Assembly: GCF_025290835.2 (NCBI RefSeq) | Contig: NZ_JAOCQD020000001.1 | Coordinates: 2,046,001 to 2,110,000 of the forward strand | Direction of reading: 5' to 3' | Origin: Aquabacterium sp. OR-4 | GTDB taxonomy: Bacteria > Pseudomonadota > Gammaproteobacteria > Burkholderiales > Burkholderiaceae_C | DNA: 64,000 nt | Part shown: in pieces, positions 48,031 through 58,663 of the stretch | Layout of the letters: the number at the start of each line of letters is the position of its first letter | Numbering within the stretch: position 1 is the first letter of the stretch | Notes under the pieces: generated by a model | Told to the model about the DNA's origin: nothing | What the model saw: the letters and a program-made list of their open reading frames with translations, nothing else | Databases searched by the model: none | Translations under genes and position numbers: made by a program

Positions 48031-49643
48031 GCGCTCACCCGGCCCTTGCGGCGGCGTCCGGCGCCTGCACGCGGCGTGCGGCGCTGGCCGCCGCGGCCGC
48101 TGTGACCGCCCTGCCCGGATGGCCGGCGCTGGCGCGGATGGCCGGCGCCCAGGCCGCGCCGGCCGGCCGGCCGCTGCGCATCGTCGGGCCGTGGGAGATC
48201 ACCGGGCTCGAGCCGGCCATCGCCGGCCACTTCTTCACCCGCCTGCAGGTCTGCGAGACCCTGGTCGAAGCCGATGACCAGGGCCGGCTGCAGCCCGGCC
48301 TGGCCAGCGCCTGGACGCTGGCCGACGACGGCCTGCACTGGCGTTTTCGGCTGCGCGAGGGCGCGCGTTTTCACGATGGCACGCCCGTCACCGCCGCCCA
48401 GGTGGCCCAGGTGCTGCAGCGTGCCCACCAGCAGCCCGGCCTGCTGCGCCTGGCACCGCTGGCCGCCATCGAGCCCGCCGCCGGCGCCACCGGCAACGCG
48501 CTGCTGCTGCGCCTGCGCGAACCCTTTGCGCTGCTGCCGGCCTTGCTGGCGCACAGCAGCACCCTGGTGCTGGGCGCTGCCAGCCGCGGCGCTGACGGCC
48601 GGCTGGGCACGATCATCGGCAGCGGCCCCTACCGCATCCATGCGCTGACGCCGCCACAGCAGGTGCAGGTGCAGGCCATGCAGCCCGGGCTGCCGGTGCA
48701 ACAGGCGCACTACCTGAACGTGTCGCGCGCCGAAACCCGGGCCTTGATGGCCGAGGCCGGCCAGGCCGACATGGCGCTGGCGCTCGACCCCGCCAGCCTG
48801 CAGCGCCTGGGCCGCCTGTCGCGCCTGCGCGTGGCGCAGGTGACGGTGCCGCGCACGCTGATCATGAAGCTCAACGCCGGCCACCGCTGGCTGCGCGACC
48901 CGCGCGCCCGGCGCGCCTTGTCGCTGGCGCTCGACCGCGGCGGCATCGCCCGCGGCCTGCTGCGCGACGGCGAGCTGGCCGCCACCCAGCTGCTGCCGCC
49001 CACGCTGGCGGCCTGGCACCAGCCGGGGCTGGCACCGCTGCGCTTCGATCCGGCCGCCGCGGCGCGGCTGTGGGCCGAGCTGGGCTGGCAGCGCGGGCGC
49101 GACGGCCTGCTGCAGCGCGATGGCGACACCCTGCGCCTGACGCTGCGCAGCTTTCCTGACCGGCCCGAACTGCCGCTGGTGGCCACCGCCGTGCAGGAGC
49201 AGCTGCGCCAGACCGGCATCGACTGCCGGGTCTTGATCGGCAACTCGGGCGAGGTGCCGCTGCGCCACCGCGACGGCAGCCTTGAGCTGGCGCTGGCCGC
49301 ACGCCACTACGCCCTGGTGCCCGATCCGCTGGGCACCCTGCTGCAGGACTTCGGGGCCGGGGCCGGTGAGGCAGCCGGCGGCCAGGGCGGCGACTGGGGC
49401 GCGATGGGCTGGCACAGCCCGGCGCTGCAGCAGGCACTGACCGGCCTGGCGCGTGGCCAGGGCGACGCCCCGGCCCTGCGCGCCCAGGCCATGGCCGTGC
49501 TGCACGACGAGCTGCCGGTGATCCCCATTGCCTGGTATCGCCAGTCGGCCGCGCTGGCCCCGGCGCTGGCCGAGCTGGCGCTCGACCCGCTCGAGCGCAG
49601 CTGGCGCCTGAGCCGCATGCCCTGGCCCGGGGGCCGGGCATGA
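48027..49643 (+). CDS. ABC importer solute-binding protein, nickel/peptide/opine type
   Basis: A 538-residue periplasmic SBP-family-5 protein. Start is TTG at 48027, overlapping the receptor stop. The N-terminus has a twin-arginine-like signal (TRRAALAAAAAVTALPGW) and no lipobox Cys, so Tat export is possible. Family blocks visible are AWTLADDGLHWRFRLREGARFHDG, LGTIIGSGPYRIHALTP, LRDPRARRALSLALDRGGI and DELPVIPIAWYRQSAAL. NikA/CntA-type proteins bind metal-ligand complexes; the gene neighbourhood favours that over peptides, but the ligand is inferred. Confidence 0.9.
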   Translation: MSAHPALAAASGACTRRAALAAAAAVTALPGWPALARMAGAQAAPAGRPLRIVGPWEITGLEPAIAGHFFTRLQVCETLVEADDQGRLQPGLASAWTLADDGLHWRFRLREGARFHDGTPVTAAQVAQVLQRAHQQPGLLRLAPLAAIEPAAGATGNALLLRLREPFALLPALLAHSSTLVLGAASRGADGRLGTIIGSGPYRIHALTPPQQVQVQAMQPGLPVQQAHYLNVSRAETRALMAEAGQADMALALDPASLQRLGRLSRLRVAQVTVPRTLIMKLNAGHRWLRDPRARRALSLALDRGGIARGLLRDGELAATQLLPPTLAAWHQPGLAPLRFDPAAAARLWAELGWQRGRDGLLQRDGDTLRLTLRSFPDRPELPLVATAVQEQLRQTGIDCRVLIGNSGEVPLRHRDGSLELALAARHYALVPDPLGTLLQDFGAGAGEAAGGQGGDWGAMGWHSPALQQALTGLARGQGDAPALRAQAMAVLHDELPVIPIAWYRQSAALAPALAELALDPLERSWRLSRMPWPGGRA

Positions 49644-50589
49644 CGCGCTGGCAGCGCAGCCTGGCGCAGCGCCTGCTGCAGGCCGGCCTGGTGGCCCTGC
49701 TGGTGGGCGTCTTCAGCTTTTTGATCATGCGCGCGCTGCCAGGCGATGCGGCCTACCGCATCGCCGCCGCGCGCTACGGCTACGACCTGGTGGACGGCGC
49801 CGCCGCCGCCGCCGTGCGCGCCGAGCTGGGCCTGGATGGCCACTGGCTGCCGGCGCTGGGCCGCTGGCTGGCCGATCTGGCGCAGGGCCGGCTGGGCGTG
49901 TCGGTGGTCAGCGGCGAGCCGGTGTGGCACGAGCTGCTGCACGAGCTGCTGCCCAGCCTGGGCCTGGCCGCTGCCACGCTGGCGCTGGTGGCCCTGCTGG
50001 GCCTGCCGCTGGGCCTGGCCTGCGGGCTGCGCCCCGGCGGCCGGCTCGACCGCCTGAGCCTGGCGCTGGCCGTGGCCCTGCGCGCCCTGCCGCCCTTTGC
50101 GCTGGGCCTGGTGCTGATCCTGCTGTTTGCGGTGCAGCTGCCGGTGCTGCCGGCCGCCGGCCATGGGGACGCCGCCAGCCTGCTGCTGCCGGCACTGACC
50201 CTGGCCTTGCCGCTGGCCGCCACCGCCGCGCGCGTGGTGCGCGAAGCGGTGGCCGCGGTGGCCGCCTCGGCCTACTGGGCCTTCGGCCGGGGCAAGGGCC
50301 TGCCCGGCGCCGTGCTGCTGTGGCGCCATGGTCTGCGCAATGCCGCGCTGCCGGTGGTGGCCTGGCTGGGCGTGCAGGCCGTGCTGCTGGTGGAGGGCGT
50401 GGTCATCGTCGAGACCCTGTTCGCCCGCCCCGGCCTGGGCCATGCGATGGTGCATGCGGTGTTCGGCCGCGACGTGCCGATGATCCAGGGCACCGCCCTG
50501 CTGCTGGGCGCGCTGTTTGTCGGCTTCAACGCGCTGGTCGACGCCGCCTGCCTGGCCCTCGACCCGCGCCGCCGCGACGAGGCCGCTGA

Positions 50590-50593
<4 letters not shown>
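49640..50593 (+). CDS. ABC importer permease (DppB/NikB-like)
   Basis: A 317-residue inner-membrane permease with six hydrophobic segments. The N-terminal helix reads LLQAGLVALLVGVFSFLIMRALPGDAA, and the EAA loop region is SAYWAFGRGKGLPGAVLLWRH. The C-terminus has VEGVVIVETLFARPGLGHAM and ends RRRDEAAE. The start ATG overlaps the binding-protein stop by four bases, and the stop overlaps the next permease start (ATGA), so it is tightly coupled in the operon. Confidence 0.93.
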
Positions 50594-51464
<871 letters not shown>

Positions 51465-51468
<4 letters not shown>

Positions 51469-52919
51469 GCGCCGCACTGCAGGTGCGTGAGCTGGCGGTG
51501 CACGCCGGGGCCGCCACGCTGGTGCAGGGCGTGAGCTTCGAGCTGGGCGCCGGCCAGGCCCTGTGTGTGCTGGGCGAAAGCGGCAGCGGCAAGTCGCTGA
51601 TGGTGCAGGCGCTGATGGCCAGCCTGCCGGCGGGCCTGCGGTCCAGCGGCGAGGTGCGCCTGCAGGGCCGTGTGCACGACGAAGCCGCCCGCCGCGCCGC
51701 CTGGGGCCGGCAGATCGCCCTGCTGCCGCAGGAACCCTCGGCCGCCCTCGACCCCAGCATGCGCGCCTGGCCACAGGTGGCCGAGGTGTACCGCTGGCTG
51801 CGCGGCCTGGCCGCGCCCGCCGCGCGCCAGCAGGCGCAGGCCGATCTCGCCCGCCTGGGCCTGCCCGCAGCGGCACAGCAACGCCACCCGCACCAGCTGT
51901 CGGGCGGCATGGCCCAGCGCGTGGCGCTGGCCGCCACGCTGGCCGGCGGCACGCCGCTGCTGGTGGTGGACGAGCCCACCAAGGGCCTCGACACCGAGCG
52001 CCGCGACCAGGTGCTGGCCCTGCTGCAAGCCGCCATGGCCGCCGGCGCCGCGGTGCTGGCCATCACCCACGACGTGGCGGTGGCGCGGGCCCTGGGCGGC
52101 CAGCTGCTGGTGATGCGTGGCAGCCAGGTCATCGAGCAGGGCCCGGCCAGCGAGCGCCTGCGCCAGCCGCAGCACGACTACACCCGCGCCCTGCTGGCGG
52201 CCGACCCCGCCACCTGGGCCGCACGCCCGGCGGCCCGGCCCGACACCGGCCGACCGGTGCTGCTGCAGGCGCACGGCCTGGCGCTGCAGCGGGGCGGCCA
52301 GCAGCTGTTTGAAGGCGTCAACCTGGCGGTGCGGGCCGGCGAGCGCTGGGCCATCCAGGGCCCCAGCGGCGCCGGCAAGACCTCGCTCGGCCAGGTGCTA
52401 CTGGGCCTGCTGCGGCCCAGCGCGGGCCAGGTGCTGCGCGCCCCGCAGCTGCCGCGCCTGGGCCTGCAAAAGCTCTACCAGGACCCGCTGGCGGCCTTTG
52501 CGCCGCACATCACGCTGGGCACCGGCCTGGCCGACTTTCTGCGCCTGCACCGCCTGCCCGCCGCGGCCCTGCACGCGCTGCGCGAGCGCCTGGGCCTGCC
52601 GGCCGCCCTGCTGCAGCGCCTGCCGCAGGCGGTGTCGGGCGGCGAGCTGCAGCGCCTGGCACTGCTGCGCGTGATGCTGCTGAAGCCGGCCTTGCTGTTT
52701 GCCGACGAGCCCAGCTCGCGGCTCGACCCGATCACCCAGCGCGACGTGCTGCAGCTGCTGCAGGCCCAGCTCGACGCCGAGGGCACGGCCCTGCTGCTGG
52801 TCACCCACGACGCCGCACTGGCCGCGCATGTGGCCGAGCACCGGCTGCAGCTGGGCGCCACCGGCAAGCACCTGCACGCAAGCGCCGCAGACAGGACAGC
52901 GTCACGCCAGATCCGGTAA
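51465..52919 (+). CDS. ABC importer fused double ATPase (NikDE/DppDF-like)
   Basis: A 484-residue ATPase with two nucleotide-binding domains in one chain. First: Walker A GESGSGKS, signature LSGGMAQR, Walker B LLVVDEPTK. Second: Walker A GPSGAGKT, signature VSGGELQR, Walker B LLFADEPSS. Both look catalytically complete. Start is GTG at 51465, overlapping the permease stop (GTGA). The two halves are more compact than the 655-residue ATPase at 35054-37021: there is no long linker and no Cys-rich oligopeptide extension, which fits a nickel/metallophore rather than an oligopeptide importer. Confidence 0.92.
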
Positions 52920-52928
52920 CCTGCCGGC

Positions 52929-53321
52929 ATGGAACGCAACACCCGCCAGCGCAGCGCCATCCGCGAGGCCATTTCCCGTGCCGAGCGGCCCTTGCTGCCG
53001 CACGAGGTGCTCGACGCCGCCCAGCACGAGGCGCCGGGCCTGGGCATTGCCACCGTCTACCGCAACCTCAAGGTGCTGGTCGAGGAAGGCGAGCTCACCG
53101 TGGTGAGCCTGCCCGGCGAGAACCAGCGCTACGAGCCGGTGGGGCACCGCCACCACCACCACTTCCAGTGCCGCCATTGTCAGCGGGTGTTCGACGTGCA
53201 TGCCTGCCCGGGCGACTTTGCACGCCTGGCACCACCGGGCTTCACGGTGGACGACCACGAACTCGTGCTGTACGGCCGCTGCAGCGATTGCGCCGCCCTG
53301 CCGGCCAGCCCTGCCCCATGA
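52929..53321 (+). CDS. Fur-family metal-responsive repressor, Zur-like
   Basis: A 130-residue winged-helix regulator. The N-terminal DNA-binding domain has RQRSAIREAISRAERPLLPHE and the recognition helix in GIATVYRNLKVLVEEGEL. The dimerisation domain carries the His-rich HRHHHHFQCRHCQRVFDVHAC and a C-terminal CSDC, giving two CxxC pairs of the structural zinc site. Fur, Zur and PerR cannot be separated with certainty by eye; the short length and the ZrgA-like neighbour favour zinc sensing (Zur). It follows the ATPase by 9 bp and its stop overlaps the next start (ATGA), so it is co-transcribed with the importer it probably represses. Confidence 0.88.
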   Translation: MERNTRQRSAIREAISRAERPLLPHEVLDAAQHEAPGLGIATVYRNLKVLVEEGELTVVSLPGENQRYEPVGHRHHHHFQCRHCQRVFDVHACPGDFARLAPPGFTVDDHELVLYGRCSDCAALPASPAP

Positions 53322-53899
53322 GCCACCGCCTGCTGAACCCATGGGCCGCGGCGCTGCTCATCGCGCCGATGCTGGCCACCCAGCCGGCCCTGGCCGCTGG
53401 CAAGGCCCACGAACACGGCACGCTCAAGCTCGACGTGGCCATCGACGGCGCGCAGCTCAGCGTGGCGCTGGAGGTGCCGCTGGACAACCTGCTGGGTTTT
53501 GAGCGCGCACCGCGCAACGAGGCCGAGCGCAAGGCCGCCGGCGAGCTGCTGGCGCGCCTGCGCGCGCCCGGCCAGGGCCCGGCCCTGTTCGCGCCCGACG
53601 CCGCCGCGCAGTGCACGCTGGCCCGGGCCGAGGTGAACGCGCCGGTGCTGGTGCCGGCCGGCCATGAACCCACGCGGCCCAGGGGCGCCACCGCCTCCGC
53701 CACCGGCAGCGAGCACGCCGACCTGGACGCCAGCTACACCTACAGCTGTGCCCAGCCGGCCGCCCTGCGCAAGCTGGACATCGGCCTGTTCGAGGTCTTC
53801 CAGCGCCTGCAGCGCATCGACGTGCAGCTGGCCGGCCCTCAGGGCCAGGCCAAGTCCACGCTGAAACGGCCGCAGCGGCGGGTTCAGCTGGCGCGCTGA
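53318..53899 (+). CDS. Exported ZrgA-like protein (DUF2796)
   Basis: A 193-residue periplasmic protein. A signal peptide ends at LAAGKAHEHG, and the mature N-terminus HEHGTLKLDVAIDGAQLSVALEVP matches the start of DUF2796/ZrgA proteins. The C-terminal block YTYSCAQPAALRKLDIGLFEVFQRLQRIDVQLAGPQGQ is also characteristic. ZrgA of Vibrio is a zinc-regulated periplasmic component of zinc uptake and usually has a long His/Asp-rich linker; here that linker is short and nearly His-free. It is last in the operon, coupled to the Zur-like gene. Confidence 0.82.
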   Translation: MSHRLLNPWAAALLIAPMLATQPALAAGKAHEHGTLKLDVAIDGAQLSVALEVPLDNLLGFERAPRNEAERKAAGELLARLRAPGQGPALFAPDAAAQCTLARAEVNAPVLVPAGHEPTRPRGATASATGSEHADLDASYTYSCAQPAALRKLDIGLFEVFQRLQRIDVQLAGPQGQAKSTLKRPQRRVQLAR

Positions 53900-54067
53900 G
53901 CGCGCGCCGGGGTCCATCCCCACCCGATTGCCAACCAGCGGGTGCCGTTCGCAGGCAAGCCCGGCGATCCGGCGCGCCCGCGCCGCTTGCATGCGCACTG
54001 CTGCAGGCCAACGGCAGCGCGCCGACCTCTTGCTGGCGTTCTGGCGTGTTGCGGCTGCAGTGGCTTG

Positions 54068-54092
54068 ATTGATAATGCGATTTATTCTTATT
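54068..54092 (+). promoter_or_regulatory. Fur-box-like site before the ECF sigma gene
   Basis: The sequence GATAATGCGATTTATTCTT (54071-54089) agrees with the 19-bp Fur consensus at 13 positions, in an AT-rich patch within high-GC DNA. The core ATTGATAATGCGATT (54068-54082) matches that before the TonB-ABC operon at 14 of 15 positions. Confidence 0.65.
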
Positions 54093-54171
54093 ACGTTTGC
54101 GCCACAGGCCGGCCGATGCCAGTCGCCATGGCCAGGCCCGGGCGTGCGTCTTTCACTTCCAGAGTCTTCTT

Positions 54172-54723
54172 GTGCTGGAGCGCTACCACCGCGAACTGCT
54201 GAACTTCCTGGCGCGCCAGGTGAACGACCGCGACACCGCGGCCGACATCGCCCAGGAAAGCTTTGTGCGCGTGCTGTCAGCCCAGTCGTCGGGCCAGGCC
54301 GTGCTGGACATGCGCGCCCTGCTCTACCGCGTCGCCCGCAACCTGGTGATTGACCAGCACCGGCGCAACGAGGTGCGCCGGTCCTGCGATCTGGACGCCC
54401 TGCCAGAAGACCAGCACCCGCCGGCGCCCAGGCACCTGCAGCCTGAAGAGCTGCTGGCCTCGCAGCAGGTGATCCGCGCGTACCTGGCCACCATCGAGGC
54501 CCTGCCCGCGCGCTGTCGGGAAGCCTTCGTGCTGCATGTCTTCGACGACTGCAGCCACGCCCAGATTGCCCAGCACATGGGCATTTCAGCCAGCATGGTG
54601 GAAAAGCACATCGTGCGCGCCATGGTGGCCTGCAAGCTGTGTGAGCGCCGCCTGCGCGGCGAGGGCGAATCGAATCCAGGCCGGAAAGGCCTGACCGGCC
54701 AGCAGGCCAAGGCGCCAGACTGA
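54172..54723 (+). CDS. ECF sigma factor, FecI-like
   Basis: A ~183-residue alternative sigma factor of the iron-starvation group. Region 2 is seen in DTAADIAQESFVRVL and ALLYRVARNLVIDQHRR; region 4 in LPARCREAFVLHVFDDCSHA and HMGISASMVEKHIVRAM, the latter a FecI-type helix-turn-helix. Start is uncertain: GTG at 54172 fits family starts and leaves the Fur-like box upstream; ATG at 54097 would sit almost on the box. It is followed by fecR-like and TonB-transducer genes, the classic surface-signalling set. Confidence 0.9.
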   Translation: MLERYHRELLNFLARQVNDRDTAADIAQESFVRVLSAQSSGQAVLDMRALLYRVARNLVIDQHRRNEVRRSCDLDALPEDQHPPAPRHLQPEELLASQQVIRAYLATIEALPARCREAFVLHVFDDCSHAQIAQHMGISASMVEKHIVRAMVACKLCERRLRGEGESNPGRKGLTGQQAKAPD

Positions 54724-54794
54724 GCCTGCCCGGGTGAGGCTGGGCTCACCTCGTGCGTCTACATTGACCAGAGCCAGCCGTTTGCCGCACCGCC

Positions 54795-56069
54795 ATGCCC
54801 ACCACCCCGCCTTCCTGGCGCGCTGATCGCGCCCATGCCATCGCGCAAGACCCGCCAGCCGGCGCCAGCGCCGGCCGACTGGCGGAAGAAGGCGCCGACG
54901 AACGCGAGTTCGAAGCCTTCGCCCAGGCGCAGCATCCGCTGGACCTGGCGGCCGCCACCTGGGTGACGCGCAAGCGCAGCGGCCTCAGTGCCGAAGGCGA
55001 AGCCGAATTGCAGGCCTGGCTGGACGCCGACCCGCAGCACGCGCAGGCCCTTGAAGACATGGAGGCCACCTTCGGCGAAGTGCAGCAGCTGCCTGGCGAC
55101 GACGTGGCGCAGCTGCGCGCCTGGCTGCCGGAGCAAGAGGCCGCCGCCCGGGCCGGGCTCGCGCCCAGCGGGCCCAGGCGGCCACAACGCGGCCTCACCA
55201 CCGGCTGGGGTTTCGTCCTGCCCGGCCTGCTGGCTTGGCTGCGCCCGCTGGTGCCCCATGGCGCCGCCGCGGCCATGGCATTTGCGACCGTGTGCGGTGC
55301 CTGGCTGGGGTGGCGCCATTGGCAGCAGCAACCTGTGTTCGCGCAGGCCTACGCCACCGAACGCGGCCAACAACTGCAGGCCACCCTGCCCGACACCGCC
55401 GACACCGCCCCGGCCGCCGGCAGCACGCTGCAACTCGACACCGCCACCCGGGCCGAGGTGCGCCTGTTTCGCGACCGGCGCGAAGTGCACCTGCAAAGCG
55501 GTCAGGCCATGTTTGCGGTGCATGCCGACCCGCAGCGCCCCTTCCATGTGTACGCCGGCGCGCTTCGCATCACGGTCGTCGGCACCCGCTTTTCGGTGCG
55601 GCATACAGGCACCGGGCTCGATGCAGGCCAGACCGTGGTGGCAGTGGAAGAGGGCCGTGTGCGCGTTGAAGCACACCCGCATTCCGCCGGTGGCGACGCC
55701 GCAGCGCCGGCGGGCGTTGCGGCGCCCCTGGCACCGGCCAAGCACCGCGTCGAGCTGAGCGCTGGGCAGATGGTGGTGGCCAACGCCCAGGGCCAGGTGG
55801 GCCCGGTCGTCGCGCTGCCGGCCCATGCCATCGCCCCCTGGCGAAGCGGGCGCCTCGGCTTCGACCACACCCCACTGGCCCAGGCCATTGCCGAGTTCGA
55901 GCGCTACGGCCGCACCGGGCTGGTGGTGCACGACCCCGCCGTGGCTGCCTTGCCGGTGGGTGGCAGCTACAGCCTCACGCAGTGGCAGCGCTTTGCCGAG
56001 ACCCTGCCGCAGGTGCTGCCGGTGCGCCTGGTGCGCCGGGGCCAGGTCACGGAGGTGGTGGCGCAGTGA
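54795..56069 (+). CDS. FecR-like anti-sigma/signal-transducing membrane protein
   Basis: A 424-residue inner-membrane regulator. The cytoplasmic N-terminal part contains the DUF4880-like region PLDLAAATWVTRKRSGLSAEGEAELQAWLDADPQHAQAL, followed by one membrane helix (about residues 155-175, AMAFATVCGAWLGW). The periplasmic FecR domain follows (TATRAEVRLFRDRREVHLQSGQAMFAVHADPQRPFHVYAG...TVVGTRFSVR). The C-terminal part resembles an STN-like domain that would contact the receptor. The N-terminal ~30 residues and the length exceed typical FecR (~320). It controls the upstream sigma factor. Confidence 0.92.
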   Translation: MPTTPPSWRADRAHAIAQDPPAGASAGRLAEEGADEREFEAFAQAQHPLDLAAATWVTRKRSGLSAEGEAELQAWLDADPQHAQALEDMEATFGEVQQLPGDDVAQLRAWLPEQEAAARAGLAPSGPRRPQRGLTTGWGFVLPGLLAWLRPLVPHGAAAAMAFATVCGAWLGWRHWQQQPVFAQAYATERGQQLQATLPDTADTAPAAGSTLQLDTATRAEVRLFRDRREVHLQSGQAMFAVHADPQRPFHVYAGALRITVVGTRFSVRHTGTGLDAGQTVVAVEEGRVRVEAHPHSAGGDAAAPAGVAAPLAPAKHRVELSAGQMVVANAQGQVGPVVALPAHAIAPWRSGRLGFDHTPLAQAIAEFERYGRTGLVVHDPAVAALPVGGSYSLTQWQRFAETLPQVLPVRLVRRGQVTEVVAQ

Positions 56070-56093
56070 GGCGAAACCGGCCGCCGCAGACAT

Positions 56094-56112
56094 CAAGAAG
56101 AATTCTTATTCG
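56094..56112 (+). promoter_or_regulatory. Fur-like/AT-rich operator before the TonB transducer gene
   Basis: The segment contains the perfect palindrome AAGAATTCTT (56098-56107) followed by ATTCGCAA, an AT-rich island in the 147-bp fecR-receptor gap. It resembles betaproteobacterial Fur sites. A FecI-type promoter could equally lie here. Confidence 0.45.
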
Positions 56113-56216
56113 CAACATGAGGAAACCGCAGGGGTGCTGCGTCTTCTTCGGGAGGCAGGGCCGGTCCGCAAGGCGCCGGCCCGGCAAATCAGCCACCGAC
56201 CGAGGAGTTTTCACCC

Positions 56217-58661
56217 ATGCGAACGATGCCGCTGCACCAGCGCTTCACCCCTGCACCCCTGGCCCAGGCCGCCTTCCTGGCCTTGGCGATGGCGGCCGGC
56301 CATGCGCCGCTGGCCCACGCCCAAAGCGGCACGGCAACGGCGGTCGCCACGCCCATCGCCCTCACCATCCCGGCGCTGCCGCTGGGGCAGGCGCTCAACG
56401 AGCTGGCGCGCCAGGCAAACCTGGCGATGACGTTTCCGGCGGCGCTGGTGGCGGGCAAGCAGGCGCCGGCGGTGACGGGGCCGTTGACGGTGCAGCAGGC
56501 ACTGGATCGGCTGCTGGCCGGCAGCCGGCTGACCGCCGCGGTGGAGGGCCACTCGGTGATCGTGAAAGAGCTGCCGGCGGGCGCCGTCGCCTTGAAGGAA
56601 ATGCCCACGGTGCGCGTCGTGGCCTCGGTTCTGCGCCCAGGCGATCTGCCCGCGGCCTTTGCCGGCGGCCAGGTCGCCACGGGCGCGCGGATGGGTGTGC
56701 TGGGCAACCAGAGCGTGATGGACACCCCCGCCAACATCACCAGCTACACCGCCGAGCTGATGGAAAACCGCCACGCACGCACCGTGGCCGACGTGCTGAC
56801 CAGTGATCCCTCGGTGCGCAACTCGGTGACGACCGGGCACCAGTACGAGAACTTCAAGGTGCGCGGGTTCACCATCAGCCGCGGTGACTTCGCCATCGAC
56901 GGCCTGTTCGGCATGAGCGGCAACAGCAACAGCGCCATCGACATGTTCGAACGGGTCGAACTGCTGAAGGGCCCGGGCGTGCTGTTTACCGGCATGGCCC
57001 CCAGCGGCGGGGTGGGCGGCATCATCAACATGGTGCCCAAGCGCGCCAGCGACGAACCGATCAACCGGGTGACCGTTGACGCGCAAAGTGCCAGCCAGCT
57101 GGGCACCAGCGTCGATGTCGGCCGCCGTTTTGGTGAGGACAAGGCGCTGGGCCTGCGCATCAACGGGCGCTTCGCCGATGGCGAAACCACCCTGCAGGGC
57201 CAGGACGAGCGGCGCGAATCCTTCTCCGTCGCGCTCGACTACCGGGGCAAGGCGCTGAAGGCCTCGCTCGACGCGTACACCAGCAAGGAAGTCGTCACCG
57301 GTGGCGTCGGCGCGATGTTCGAGTTTCCGACCAACGCGGTCGTTCCGGCCGCCCCAGACCCATCGATCAATCAGTTTCCCAGTGCCAACGGCGTGCTGGA
57401 ATCCAATGCCGTGATCGCCAGGGCCGAGTACGACATTCTTCCGGGCTTTTCAGCCTTTGCCGCCACCGGCCTGTCGAAGTCCAAGAACGCAGGCTTCACC
57501 GGCGGCTCGATCGTCAACGCCATCTCCGCCAGTGGCACCAGCACCACGACGACCACCGGGGCCACGCTGGGCAGCCAGACCAACCGGAGCACAGAAGCCG
57601 GCCTGCGCGGGCGCTTGACCACCGGCCCGGTGCTGCATGACCTGGTGCTGCAGGTGTCGCGCCTGGAAAACGAGACGCGGTCGGCCAGCGTCACCAAGGC
57701 CATCGCCAGCACGAACATCTACAACCCGACCTATGCCGACATGCCGGTCATGCCCACGTTCGCGCCCAAGACCGCGCAGACCACGTGGTCGGGCCTGACG
57801 CTGGCCGACACGCTGTCCACCTGGAACGACAAGCTGCACCTGACGCTGGCCATGCGCCGGCAGCGCATCGAGACCACCAGCTTCAGCGCGACCGGCGCCG
57901 TCACCGCCGACTACGACATGAGCGCGTGGGCCCCGTCGGTGGGGGTGGTGGTCAAGCCCTGGGGCGATCACCTGTCGCTGTATGCCAACCATGTGCAAGC
58001 GCTGAGCAAGGGCGATCAGGTGACCCAGGTTGCCGGCTACGTGCAGGACTTCACCTTCGAGCCCTACAAGTCCACGCAACACGAGCTGGGGGTCAAGTGG
58101 AACCTGGGCAGCTTTGCCCACACCGTCAGCCTGTTCCAGATTTCCCAGCCCATGCTGATCGCCACCGGCGTGCGCCCCAACATGATCGCCACGATCAACG
58201 GTGAGAAGCGCGTGCGCGGACTGGAATGGAACAGCTTTGGCACGGTGATGCCCCATGTCCGACTCCTGGGCGGCGTGGCCTACACCGAGGGTGTGCAAAC
58301 CCGCACCCAAGGCGGGCAGTACGACGGCAAGGACGCTGTCGGCGTGCCGCAATGGCAAGGCAATCTCAGTGCCGAATGGGACACCCCCTGGGTGCCGGGC
58401 CTGACCTTCAGTGGCCAGGTCACCACCACCAGCAGCCAGTACCTGGATTCGGCCAACGTCATGACCCTGCCGAGCTGGACGGTGCTGGATCTGGGCGCGC
58501 GCTACAGCATGCAGGTGGCCGGCAAGAAGCTGACCACCCGCCTGACGGTCAGCAACGCATCGGACCGCCACTACTACTCGAGCTCGTTCCGCGACACCCG
58601 ACCCGTGGCGAACCTGGGCCAGGGCCGTGTGGTGTCAGTCTCGGCCACGCTGGACTTCTGA
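56217..58661 (+). CDS. TonB-dependent siderophore receptor/transducer with N-terminal signalling domain
   Basis: An 814-residue outer-membrane receptor. A signal peptide (to about residue 36) is followed by an STN signalling domain (IPALPLGQALNELARQANLAMTFPAALVAG to SVIVKEL, about residues 50-122), which talks to FecR. The plug follows with VMDTPANITSYTAELMENR, FKVRGFTISRGDFAIDGL and VELLKGPGVLFTGMAPSGG. The barrel ends NASDRHYYSSSFRDTRPV...SATLDF. The ferric-siderophore subgroup is clear. No biosynthesis genes for a siderophore are present, so it may use a foreign one. Ribosome site GAGGAG. Confidence 0.94.
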   Translation: MRTMPLHQRFTPAPLAQAAFLALAMAAGHAPLAHAQSGTATAVATPIALTIPALPLGQALNELARQANLAMTFPAALVAGKQAPAVTGPLTVQQALDRLLAGSRLTAAVEGHSVIVKELPAGAVALKEMPTVRVVASVLRPGDLPAAFAGGQVATGARMGVLGNQSVMDTPANITSYTAELMENRHARTVADVLTSDPSVRNSVTTGHQYENFKVRGFTISRGDFAIDGLFGMSGNSNSAIDMFERVELLKGPGVLFTGMAPSGGVGGIINMVPKRASDEPINRVTVDAQSASQLGTSVDVGRRFGEDKALGLRINGRFADGETTLQGQDERRESFSVALDYRGKALKASLDAYTSKEVVTGGVGAMFEFPTNAVVPAAPDPSINQFPSANGVLESNAVIARAEYDILPGFSAFAATGLSKSKNAGFTGGSIVNAISASGTSTTTTTGATLGSQTNRSTEAGLRGRLTTGPVLHDLVLQVSRLENETRSASVTKAIASTNIYNPTYADMPVMPTFAPKTAQTTWSGLTLADTLSTWNDKLHLTLAMRRQRIETTSFSATGAVTADYDMSAWAPSVGVVVKPWGDHLSLYANHVQALSKGDQVTQVAGYVQDFTFEPYKSTQHELGVKWNLGSFAHTVSLFQISQPMLIATGVRPNMIATINGEKRVRGLEWNSFGTVMPHVRLLGGVAYTEGVQTRTQGGQYDGKDAVGVPQWQGNLSAEWDTPWVPGLTFSGQVTTTSSQYLDSANVMTLPSWTVLDLGARYSMQVAGKKLTTRLTVSNASDRHYYSSSFRDTRPVANLGQGRVVSVSATLDF

Positions 58662-58663
58662 CC

